Shown here: positions 45,215-54,813 of the stretch, one piece after another
Position numbering within the stretch: the first letter of the stretch is position 1
How the letters are laid out: every line of letters starts with the position of its first letter
Source of the DNA: Hyparrhenia diplandra
Lineage: Eukaryota > Streptophyta > Magnoliopsida > Poales > Poaceae
Direction: 5' to 3'
NCBI GenBank assembly: GCA_015847255.1
Contig: JADLZK010011545.1
Location: 24,043-88,042 of the forward strand
DNA: 64,000 bases
Program-made: the position numbers and the translations under genes
Notes under the pieces: generated by a model
Seen by the model: the letters and a program-made list of their open reading frames with translations, nothing else
The model's database searches: none
What the model was told of the DNA's origin: nothing

Positions 45215-47469
45215 GTCTTCGCTTTCTTTTGTGACTTCGCATTTTCTATTGTGTCTTCTTCTTCTTCGATTTCTTCTATGGCCAAGACATTTCTTTGAGC
45301 CGGAGTTGAATCTTTCTCAATATTTCTTTCTTCTGTTTGGTTCCCGTGGATTGATATTGGCCCATTGATTGCCGGAACTTTCATGCATAAGTAAGAGTAG
45401 TTAATTACAGCTTCGAAGATGTTCAAACTTCCTCTTCCGAATATTGCGTTGTATTGGCTATGCATTTCGACAACATCAAATGCCACTTGCTCTGTTCTCG
45501 CATTATTTTGTGTCTTGAAGGATACTGGCAATACGATTCTTCCAATTGAATTTATCCTTTTACCGCCGAAGCCGACTAGTGGATATTCTGCTCTTCCCAA
45601 GTTTTGTCTTTTGATTTCCATTGCATCTAATGTTGATGCGAAGAGTATGTCAGCGGAGCTTCCTCCATCTACTAGGATTTTTGTGACATCCCATCCATCG
45701 ATGTTTGCTTCTATGACCATGGCATCCATGTGTGGATAGTCTTTGAGTTTCATGTCTTGTTCTGTGAAGATGATTGGTTGGTGTGACCATCTTGTCTTCT
45801 TGTAAGGACCTTCCATTGTTATTGCATTGACTCTCCGAAAATAATTTCTTCTTTCATTGTTGGTTGCGTGCTCTATACTGTTGCCTCCACAAATTGTCAT
45901 TATTCTGCCTCTGCTTGCTGTTGACACCGCTGGTGAACCATTATTTTGAATGTTTGAGTTGTTGTTCGCCACCGAAGCTTCGGGTTGCAAGTTTTGTGCT
46001 TGTCCCCATTGTGGCGAAGCTATTGCTAGTGGTTGGCAATTGTATATCGGAGGTGGTCCTGGTAACACTTGCTGATTGTAACTTGGATCAAAGTATGCCT
46101 GATTATGCGAAGTGCTTGCTTGAGACAAAAAGTTTATTGATCTTTGATTTTCCAGTGATTTTCCCTCCTGTTGTAATTGCTCTATGCTTTTCTTTACCAT
46201 TGGGCACATCTTCGATGTGTGGCCAGCCCCTTTGCCATGGATGATGCAATACATTTCTTCAGGCTTTAAAATTCTTCTTTCCCCAAATCTTTGACTGAAA
46301 CCTCCTCTTTGGCTGTTATTGAAGTTTCTGTTATTGTATTGGCTTTGCTGGTTATTTTGTGCCTGAATGTTGTCTTCGCTGTGCTCATTGTTGATTTGGT
46401 TTATGCGAAGTGGTGGTTGATATTGATGGTAGTATGGTCTTCGCTCAAAATTTTGTGGTTTGAATTGATTGTTTGTCTTTGCTTGGTTTCTTTGTGCATT
46501 CTCTTCTTCAGTCTTTTTCCTGAAATCATCGTCTGATCTTGCATATTTTTGGATTTCTTCATATAGTTGAGCAACAGTTGTTGGTCTTTCTCTTTTGAGA
46601 TGCGAGGACAATTGTCCGGCTCTGAGGCCCCTGATTGTAGCAATGATGACGACTTCGTCAGATACTTCTAGAATCTGTGTCTTCATTTGGATGAATCTCT
46701 TATAATATTGAATTATTGGCTCTTTGGGATATTGCTTGATGTCAAACAAGTCATCGCTTGTCAATCCAGTGTGCTGGAATCCTTGAAAGTCGACCAACAG
46801 AGTTGTCCTGAGTTGTTCCCAGCTTTTTAGTGATCTTGGCTTAAGTGAAGCGTACCATTTTTGAGCTGGCCCTTTCATTGCCATGATAAGTGCCTTCGCT
46901 AGTGTTTTATCATCTCCTCCTCCTGATTCAACAGCTGCTTCGAAGCTCATCAAGTATTGCCTTGGATCTGTTAAGCCTTCGTAGGTTGGTATAACGTTGA
47001 ACTTGAAGCCCTTTAGCCATTTTGCCATTTGTAAGTCCACTGATAATGGAGAGTCTGGGTCGATTGTGATTATTGCCTTTTCATTGCTTTGATTTGTTTT
47101 GACTTCGTTTGTTATGGTGACTTCGCGATCTTGATCATTGAGTTCTTCGCTCAGTCTTTTTAGCTCGGCTTCAGCTTCCTCTATTCTTTGTTTCAATGTC
47201 TTTTCTCTGGTTCTAGCTTTGCAAGCCTCAAGGTCTTTCTTCTTTTTGATCAGTTCTTCTTCTAGTTCTTTCAACTTTCTTGCTTCTTCGTTTTGATCTT
47301 CGTGGGGAATAACTTCTTTTGAAATGTTGTCTTCGCTTGTTCTTGGGACTTCCTCTTCTGTTATTGTTGTGTCGCCTACGACACTTGCCGACTTGTTCTT
47401 GGGAGGTCTTCCCATGATTCTTGCGTGGTCGTGGGATAGATCGTTGCTCACACAAACGGTGGGCGCCAA
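45100..47469 (-). CDS. Element G gag-protease
   Basis: A 789-codon open frame. A start at the second Met (MGRPPKNKSA, about 47415) is likely. Residues ~55-125 form a charged coiled coil (EEARKLKELEEELIKKK). The Retrotrans_gag core is at ~170-260 (YEGLTDPRQYLMSFEAAVES, WEQLRTTLLVDFQGF). A Cys-His motif, CIIHGKGAGHTSKMC, near residue 410 may be a variant zinc knuckle. The protease has LVDGGSSADILF near residue 600, a D-G-G-S variant of the usual D-T/S-G, and FGRGSLN downstream. This is the longest intact frame in the window. It overlaps the RT frame in another phase. Confidence 0.88.
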   Translation of the reverse strand: MAPTVCVSNDLSHDHARIMGRPPKNKSASVVGDTTITEEEVPRTSEDNISKEVIPHEDQNEEARKLKELEEELIKKKKDLEACKARTREKTLKQRIEEAEAELKRLSEELNDQDREVTITNEVKTNQSNEKAIITIDPDSPLSVDLQMAKWLKGFKFNVIPTYEGLTDPRQYLMSFEAAVESGGGDDKTLAKALIMAMKGPAQKWYASLKPRSLKSWEQLRTTLLVDFQGFQHTGLTSDDLFDIKQYPKEPIIQYYKRFIQMKTQILEVSDEVVIIATIRGLRAGQLSSHLKRERPTTVAQLYEEIQKYARSDDDFRKKTEEENAQRNQAKTNNQFKPQNFERRPYYHQYQPPLRINQINNEHSEDNIQAQNNQQSQYNNRNFNNSQRGGFSQRFGERRILKPEEMYCIIHGKGAGHTSKMCPMVKKSIEQLQQEGKSLENQRSINFLSQASTSHNQAYFDPSYNQQVLPGPPPIYNCQPLAIASPQWGQAQNLQPEASVANNNSNIQNNGSPAVSTASRGRIMTICGGNSIEHATNNERRNYFRRVNAITMEGPYKKTRWSHQPIIFTEQDMKLKDYPHMDAMVIEANIDGWDVTKILVDGGSSADILFASTLDAMEIKRQNLGRAEYPLVGFGGKRINSIGRIVLPVSFKTQNNARTEQVAFDVVEMHSQYNAIFGRGSLNIFEAVINYSYLCMKVPAINGPISIHGNQTEERNIEKDSTPAQRNVLAIEEIEEEEDTIENAKSQKKAKTCSKAETKEVLLDPMVTDKKVIIGANLAKEEEEQLIRF

Positions 47470-47471
47470 GA
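47440..47471 (-). other. Element G primer binding site region
   Basis: On the minus strand the LTR end CCAACA is followed by TCT and TGGCGCCCACCGTTTG, a PBS of the TGGCGCCC type used in the Tat lineage, different from the tRNA-Asp type of A-D. Confidence 0.65.
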
Positions 47472-47944
47472 TGTTGGGTGAATGATCAACGCAACATGTT
47501 ATTGATGATGATATGGTTTACAAAGTGACCATTCAACATGGCGTTTACAAAGGATGTCAGGGGGTATTTATAGTCCCCCCTGGCTTCGTAGTTGTACAAA
47601 AATACCAAGAATCCTGAAATGTCTTTCTATAGCACACTTTCTCCAGCGAAGATGTATTTTCCATCTTCGCACTTCCTCTAAGTTGGTCTTCTGCCTTCGC
47701 GATGCTCTTCGCTCCCTCTGAAGAAAGTATTTCTAACTTCGTAGCGAAGCTGTTACGGCCATCTTCGCTTGAATCTCCGTCTTCAGTTTTCCTATTTCAT
47801 TTTTGTTGTCCTTCCGCGAAGCCAAAGCTTCGCGAAGTCAACTTCCTCATTATTCATCTCTTGTTTTCCAATTGACCCGAGCACCCTGCAATCTTCAAAG
47901 TCTGGGATGAAAGTTAAAATAGAAATCAAAGTTAGATCCCAACA
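47472..47944 (-). repeat. Element G 5' LTR
   Basis: 473 bp, TGTTGGGTG...CCCAACA. Uninterrupted, so it gives the original sequence of the CACTA target site (TGCCTTCGCGATG). Confidence 0.93.
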
Positions 47945-47949
47945 GACGC

Positions 47950-49343
47950 CAAACAAAGAACAAAGCGCAAAGCATAATACACATTCCAGAAATGCGCAAC
48001 CTAGGGGGAGTAGAGAAAGCCCAACTCAAGGCCGAATTGGACCAAAGCACCCCTCAACTACAGATCCAGGTTGGCCCAGGAACCCACCTGCGAAATACGG
48101 ACGCGAACGGGGCCAGGCCCAGTCCGGCCGGACTGGTGCAATGGTCCGGCCGGACCGGCACTACGGCGGTTCGCACCCAAATTTGGCAGGCAGCCTCGCA
48201 CCGACGTTGCAATGACAGTTCCATGGGTGCTTTGATAAATATCTTAGTCAAACCGCATGTAGGAGGTCGGTTTGGCTCTTTCCATATGAGGAGAGACATC
48301 TTCCAAAGAGCCCCCTCTCCTTCACCTATAAAAGGAGGTGCTCTCCCCCCATTCAATGGACACACCACACAAGAGCTCTCTCCCTCCACACTTGTATCTT
48401 TTACTTTTTGGTTAGTATTAGGAGCTTGGCAAGATGTAATACAAGATCAAGATCCACTATGGAGGTACTTGGTATGATCCAATTATTGTTCTTCATATCA
48501 TGTTCTTCATCTTGTTCTTGTTCTTATTATCAATGTAGCTATGCTATGAACTAGAGTATAGTTCTTATGATATGATCTTAGCATATGAAGTAGTATATAG
48601 TTTTCATGTTATGATCTTGTCATATAGAACCTTATGCATAATCTATCATACACACATGTTTAGACCAAATCCAAGTTGAGATGCTGAGTTCTACTTTGAT
48701 TTAGTCTTGGTCGTTGTTGGGTTGTGGGATCATCGTCCGCCCTCGTGGCGAATGCTCTAGTAGGACCCTGGGGATGAGTAAGCCTTGTTACACGCTAGAG
48801 TAGTAGTCAATAGCTTGGACATGGTGTCTAGGCTAGAGGCTATCTTCGGTTGCCCCATTCATCAGACGGACGAGGTGGTAGGCGGCAGGTGGTGACAGCC
48901 CTGTCCGTCCCTTGTAATCCCCCACATCTCGGGTGGTGCAGAGCATTGGCCGGCAACGCTTGGCAGACCAAGTGTGATCCGGTGCCCGAAGTAAGTCAAC
49001 AGTGACCATGGCTATCTTAACTTAGAATCTCTAATGGTACAAGCATGTTAGTCTCTCTAACATAGCTATTCAGGATATGCCTTGCTCCAGTTTAGGGTTT
49101 TCTTTATCCTTGAGATTGCTCGAATGTGTGTGTCAAGTTATCCCTTACCTACCGTACTTAACTCCTGTTATGAACTTGGGTCTATTGCATAGTCATGTTA
49201 TTGTGTCAATGTTCCTATTAGAGACTTCTACACCATGCCTTCCTTGTGGAAATATGATACCCTGAATACTTCCGGGTGAAAGCTACAATGGCATTTTCGT
49301 GCGCTTGCGGAGCTCTTTCTGTTTGCGTTAAGAAACGCCAACA
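47950..49343 (+). repeat. Element B 3' LTR, third segment
   Basis: Matches 3911-4892 and 14460-14872 of the 5' LTR and contains the undisturbed C target site (CTCGGGTGGTGCAGAG near 48930). TATA box at 48327-48335. Ends GAAACGCCAACA, followed by TSD CCGCC. Confidence 0.9.
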
Positions 49344-49348
49344 CCGCC

Positions 49349-49575
49349 AAAGAAGGCAGTGGATTAAATACTCAGGAGATGAGAAGGTAGGTGAAGAGGT
49401 TAAAGCCCTTACACCTGAACCATCCATGGAGAAAGAAGAATCAACCACTCCAGAGAAGAGTTCACTAGCTAAGCTAAAGTGGAGGAAGAAGAAGACATCT
49501 CCCAGAACATCATCAGAAGAGACAATAGAATCATCAGTGCCACCGATTGTGACAACTGATATACCATGGGAGTAA
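49349..49575 (+). pseudogene. Element A gag-protease frame, C-terminal end
   Basis: Once B and one TSD copy are set aside, the frame of 3437-3746 continues here without a break: basic residues, WIKYSGDEKVGEEV, a Ser/Glu/Lys-rich tail, and a stop at 49575 after TTDIPWE. The tail is hydrophilic and shows no known domain. The frame at the B insertion site was therefore open when B arrived. Confidence 0.7.
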
Positions 49576-51881
49576 AGAGCAAAACTAGAAGTCCTATTCG
49601 GAGGACTCTAAACGCCGAATCCTCACCGAAAGGTAACTCGGTAGTTATCCATATTTAATTCCCCGCATTGCATATTTATCTTCTCATACCATATTTATCT
49701 TTTAGCATCTTATATATGCATTTGAAAATAACAAAAATATTTTTTATGCTTTGTTCTATAAAAACCTTAAAGCCCCATGCTAATAACCTCGAGGCTTAAA
49801 CACCCTCTATGCTATTTGTTGTGGTGGCATAAAAATAAAATGAAGATGCATAAGTACTTTATCTTTTAAAAATGAAAATCCAAAAATATATGTATATCCC
49901 AGGCAACCTAAGGCAATGTGGCTAACCCCAAATGCTTAATCAAGTTCCACTAGCTTTGTTGTCTATTTGAGATTAGCAGGATTTTGAAGGAGGAGAGACA
50001 TGATAGGCGCCACTATTGTTGCCATCTACCTCAACTTCTACATCATCATTGACGACTACACTTCAATCCAGCTTGGGGGAGTGCACCCCCAGTTATCCCG
50101 ATAAGTATCACTATCTTATAGTATTAATTTTATTAGTTAAATTTTTGGTTTGCTATAGAGTTTGCTAAGAGTCAAGTTTTATAAAGTCTAGTAGTTTAAA
50201 GAGCCTTTTGTTAGAGTGTGAATAAAATGATCAAGAGAGAGTGTACACCTGTTTGCTTTGCTCAACTAAAATGAACCCTAAAATCTGTCAACATGGAGAT
50301 GATGAATAGTTGCTCCGCTGTAATTCCTTTCTAGTACCTAGCTTTCAAGCTTAATTTCTCTTGAACTCCAATTGCAAAATTGCTTTGACTTGAGATTTGC
50401 TCTAAACCTGAATCCTGTGGGTTGCAAATTGCTTGCTCTAAAGTCTAAGTAATTGACGGATATGATATAAGATAGTCTCGATTTTGCTATTTGATCTTAC
50501 TCCTAGTGACACTAGATTTCTGGAGATTTATATTTTGAAAATTTAAAATGCACATGATAAGTTCCTGTGTGACAAGAGTGTTGAACCTCCTACCACAGCC
50601 ATATATACATGTTCCCTAGATTAGGAAAACCTTTTTGTGATATATATAGGCTGCTTGCTTTGCATTGAGTTTGTTCAATCATTGTCGACCCTTAGAAACT
50701 TGTCATGCTGATCATGTACATTCCACTCCACCTCATTCCATCTCACTACACTCCACTCCACTCAACTCGATTCACCTATATGCTATTTCCACCCTGGAAG
50801 TACGCATCCACCACATATACACCCACCATATATACACCATTATCCATTCACTCTAGCCACCAAAAATGTTCTACTCCTATCCTGGGAGAGAGCAACCAAA
50901 AATATTCCCTATACCCATTCACTCATTCATTTCTAGCCAATGTCTTACAAAAGCTCCATTACATTCGTCTATCTCTCAAAATGTTATTGCAAAAGAGATT
51001 TGGGTTGTAGATTAAAAAAAAAGAAGAAAGAGAAGGGGAGATGAAAAATGGACAAGTGTCCTACGGGCGAGTAGAGCCTACCTCCCTAAAAAAAAAGAAT
51101 AAAGGAGAGTTAAAAAAATGGACAAGTGTCCGCTAAAAACAATGGGTACTTAGATGCTCGCCTCTCCATAAAAGAAAAATAAAGAAAGAGAAAGAGATAG
51201 AACCCAGGTTCTTACAAAGTTTCCAAATTCCAAAGAGAGATGATTCCTCAAGGAGCAAAAGTAGAATTAGGTTTTCCCCTCATTCATTCCATACACCTTA
51301 CTATACCCCTTATCCATTATATTCTATCCACCATACACATGCACCACTTGATCAGTGTGACTTGTAACTTTGGATCCATTGCTTGAATTTACAATATATG
51401 TTTAATAAGTAAATATAGTTTCTCCCACCTATAAGCTCCAGATATAAGCCTTAGATATATAGGGTGAGAGAGAAGAAGACATAATGTGTTACTGCCTTAG
51501 CCAAAAATACCACATATTATGAGAGAAAGGCAAAATAACCTTATTGCCTTAGAGAGGATTCACAAATACCACAAATGAGAGACTAGAGAGGGTCACACCA
51601 AAAGGAACTTTGAGTTTTATTTGAAAACTTGCAAAACTCCAGAAGGACAGTTGAACAGAAGAGTTTGAGATATAGTGCTTGACTTGACTGTTCTATCTAT
51701 CAATTGCCCAAGATTGAAGAAAAAGTTAGCCCCAAAAGGTAAAAGGTAATATGGGTAAGTTGAAAGTTGTTAAAGTTTATTCTTATCTGGAGAGAAATTT
51801 TGTTTGAAAGCATGTGTACTCTTGAGGTGTGAAAGCGTTGCAGCAACTCCTGATCCAAGTAGTTGATATAATATAATGAGT
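49576..51881 (+). other. Element A 3' noncoding region
   Basis: 2.3 kb without pol. It carries the blocks shared with B and D: GATGAATAGTTGCTCCG (50301-50317) and GGACAAGTGTCC at 51050-51061 and 51120-51131, each with a following conserved segment. A simple ACTCC/CACTC-type repeat lies at 50722-50775. Confidence 0.75.
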
Positions 51882-51920
51882 CTTGCTAGGGACTAGCAAG
51901 GGGTAAGCTTGGGGGGAGCT
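51882..51920 (+). other. Element A hairpin and polypurine tract
   Basis: CTTGCTA-GGGAC-TAGCAAG (51882-51900) is followed by GGGTAAGCTTGGGGGGAGCT and the LTR at 51921. Confidence 0.8.
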
Positions 51921-53705
51921 TGTTGGTATGCCATATAACATAATATTATTAGCCAATTAAACATGAAATAAGGGCTTAAGATGAATATCAACATAAGTCT
52001 AGGGGTCTAACTAACATATTTCCATGAGTTTTGCTATTCCATGACTTTGTAGGGACTGAACAGCTAAAAGCAGATAAGAATGGTGAGAAATCGAAGAGTT
52101 TATATCCCATACGATGACAAGACTTAACCGTAAAGTAACTCAACCCAAAAAGTGGACTAAAACATTCTAGAAGACACCAGGAGGAAGGAGACATGGTTGT
52201 GGACCAGGTCCTGGCGATCGCCAGGCCCATCCATGGCGACCGCCATGTGGGTCCCACATGTCAGCCTCTCGTTTCTATGGCGGTTTACCACCGACATTGA
52301 GGTTGTATCTATACCGTTGTTCAAGGTCGGTTTGATCCAAGGGTCCCTGTTCATCGCCGAGGGCTATATAAGAAGACCCACGACCCGGGGCTAAACCCTA
52401 ATTCATTCTAAATTCATTCTCAAGACCAATTCAGTTCTACTCATACAAGTCCAACCAAGTCTAGATCTGAAGCCCTAGTTCATCATATTAGAAGTAGTTA
52501 GCTACCTAGTTAGCTCTAGAGGAAGTCAAGCTTGCCTTGGATTCCTGATAGTCAAGAAGTAGCGGGAGCAGAGTTTCTCGTGGCTTCTCTCTTGTATCCA
52601 ATCTGTAAGTATATTTGTTGGAATATAATTGTTATGACTTTATTCTACTTAATGATTATATTCTTAGTGATATGTATCCATGCATGCTATGATTATATAT
52701 CTAGATTAGTAAGTTTGTCTTATATCTTATGCATGGAGTCGTATAGCATCCACTTAGATGATCACTTAGTGGGTGATAAGCAATGTGTAAACGTGGTGTT
52801 TATACAACGTTTATCTGCGACTGCACCCTACATTCCGAGACGTGTGGTAGATCGCGGGAGTGACAGTCCTGTTGAGTCCTTTGGAGTCCACCCCCCGAAT
52901 GATAGGCCATGTTGAGCCATAATTACGGTGATGATCAAGTTTCGTCCTTGATTGTCATTGGTAATGCTTACCATGTGTAGATGTATTGCAACCTTGCCAT
53001 GATAGCTAGATGTATTTGCACTAATTGTAGTATTCATTAACATATGATTATGAGTAACTGAGGAATATTCTTTCTATTCTTTCTATACCATGTTAATAGC
53101 TCATATGATACTAGTGGCATACAATGATCTTAGACTTGGATAGTTATCATTTATTCATTTATCTTTACTTTGTGACTTATCCTGTTATGAGTATTGTTGG
53201 AGACATATGGTTACTCTGCATTATACCACTACAAGTGAATCTCAAGTAAATCATAAGCTAACTTAACCATTAGATACCCCTATCTCTCTTACTTTCCATA
53301 GACTTACCCTTCCCTGTGGTAAAAAATAAATACGATACCTGGATAGACTCCCGGTGAAGTGCTACAATGGTATTTCTATTTGTGCGCTTGCAGATATCAT
53401 ATTCATCCTTTATCAAGGCCTATCAAGAATACCATACTCACATTTCTTAGAGAGTTATTGCTAGGGTGACAGACTAGTGTGTAGGTAATGCCTAGAAATG
53501 AGTGGTATACCTTGAGTACATATCCTAGTGAGATTAACTCCCCTATGGATAATGATACTGAGATTACACCCCACAACTAACACTGCCTAACTACGCCCTT
53601 GTTGGATCGTGAGATTAACTCCACATCCAAAGCTAACATGATTAGATAGATACCATATACATTTCTTTCGCCTTCCTAATTTGGATCGTGTTAGAAATGT
53701 CAACA
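51921..53705 (+). repeat. Element A 3' LTR
   Basis: 1785 bp, TGTTGGTATGCC...AATGTCAACA. TATATAA box at 52366-52372, followed by a leader with CTAAACCCTAATTC. Its right part equals window bases 1-1012. Confidence 0.92.
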
Positions 53706-54813
53706 GTTGTCACAGTACACGGTGAGGTGCGAACAGCGCCTCACAGTGCGTTCAGGACGAGCTAACGGTGTCACAGAAGGATTTGACCACCGCGGGCTCC
53801 CCCTGGCGAGGGAATCCGGGGTGTCAGGGCGGTCAGCTTTGTCAGGCGCGGACATCCCGCCCGTCCTTGTTGTCGCGTCCGTTGCCGAACGGGAGGTGCC
53901 GAGGGGCGTTCCCGGCGGAGAGGGTCTCGGGCGAACTATCCCGATCCATCCCTCCCGAGAGGGGGGTCGGGCGAGTCGCTGATTCCTGCCCCGTCAGGAC
54001 CCTCGGCTGAGGACCTCCTCGGGTTGTCTTTGCTCGTTGATGATGTGTCAAGGCTGGTTGCTCCTTCGGCTGATTTCGTCGAGGGTGCCATTTATTTTGG
54101 TATCCGACAGTAGCCCCCGAGCCTCTGGAGAGGTGGGGCCACCTCTCTAGAGGTTTAGAGGATGCTTGTCGTGATGTCTCTGTCTGCTGTCGAGAGTTGT
54201 CCGAGGGGTGCGCGGCGAGCGCACCCGTCGGGTGTGTCCCGAGCCCCGGAGGCGTAAATGTCCGTCCGGGGGTTTATGCGTGGCGCAGAGACTCCTCATT
54301 GTTCTCCATCTGCGTGTCCGTTCGCACAGCGGTAGTGGGATACACGCGCCGCTCTTTGGCAGGTGGCGCGAGTTTCGAGGCGGCGCAGCGCATTGAAGTG
54401 GCGTGTCGTCTCGGTTTCCCGCTGGAATACAAGACGGTGCGCCTTTCTTTAAATCGCTGCGCTTGTCCCGATCCTCGCCTCATTGCTTGTTGCATTTCGA
54501 CGACCCACTCTATCTTTGATACCTTTGAGCTCTTGTTGTGGCTTTGATGGAGGGAGTTGGCTCCCCGCAACGTTGGCGGTGGTGGTCATTTGTTCCCACG
54601 CTCCTCCGTCGCCGAGGGGTCGGCAGTGCGCGCCGCCGCACCGCTCTCCCGTGGCGGAGGGCGGGGGTTCCCGCGGCGCGGTGCGGGAGCACCCCGCCCC
54701 AAAGACCGGCGGCTCCCCGGTCCTTCCCTTTGACGACATCCGTGGCCGTTTGGGCGCGGTGAGGGAGGCGGCTGGGGAGTCGCTGACGGCCGTGGGGGTG
54801 CTGGAGCAGCACG
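53706..54813 (-). mobile_element. Fragment E: 3' end of a Tat-like LTR element
   Basis: An LTR part ends at 54109 (minus strand start TGTCGGATACCAAAAT). Just upstream on the minus strand is GCTCGGGGGCTAC, a PPT form known from grass Tat elements. The plus strand beyond it has a promoter-like CTTTAAATCGCTG (about 54448) and GC-rich coding-like sequence that ends in PFDDIRGRLGAVREAAG. This layout equals the antisense gene of element G. Element A sits in or next to the LTR, whose remainder would lie left of the window. Confidence 0.6.

Larger units (their letters stand above)
18611..47944 (-). mobile_element. Element G: Tat-lineage Ty3/gypsy retrotransposon with an antisense extra gene
   Basis: LTRs are 18611-36165 (473 bp once CACTA H and one TSD copy are removed) and 47472-47944 (473 bp). 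TSD GACGC at 18606-18610 and 47945-47949. Genes gag-protease, RT, RNase H and integrase run on the minus strand from right to left. Between integrase and the 3' LTR (left) lie an 80-bp tandem array and an intron-bearing gene on the opposite strand. The RT (MCIDFTDLNKACPKDNFPLP) is of Tat type. I count about three base differences between the two LTRs, so the insertion is young. Pol carries frameshifts. Confidence 0.92.
3747..49343 (+). mobile_element. Element B: non-coding Athila-related LTR retrotransposon inside A
   Basis: The 5' LTR is 3747-4892 plus 14460-14872 (split by C). The 3' LTR is 17643-17658, 18463-18610 and 47950-49343 (split by solo LTR F and element G). TSD CCGCC is seen at 3742-3746 and 49344-49348. 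The internal region, 14873-17642, is only 2.8 kb with no gag or pol, so B is a large retrotransposon derivative that needs proteins from elsewhere. Its PPT region and LTR start closely match those of element D. Confidence 0.9.
1..53705 (+). mobile_element. Element A: outermost Athila-like, gag-protease-only LTR retrotransposon
   Basis: The first 1012 bases match 52705-53705, so they are the right part of a 5' LTR whose first ~784 bases lie outside the window. The 3' LTR is complete (51921-53705, TG...CA). After the 5' LTR comes a PBS, a broken gag, and two protease-like domains; before the 3' LTR is a polypurine tract. Elements B, C, D, F, G and H all lie inside it. With B removed, the internal region is only about 5.3 kb (1013-3746 plus 49349-51920) and holds no reverse transcriptase, RNase H or integrase. 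The element is therefore non-autonomous. The Athila assignment rests on the tRNA-Asp PBS, the gag type and the 3' end. Its TSD cannot be checked because the left flank is outside the window. Confidence 0.85.
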
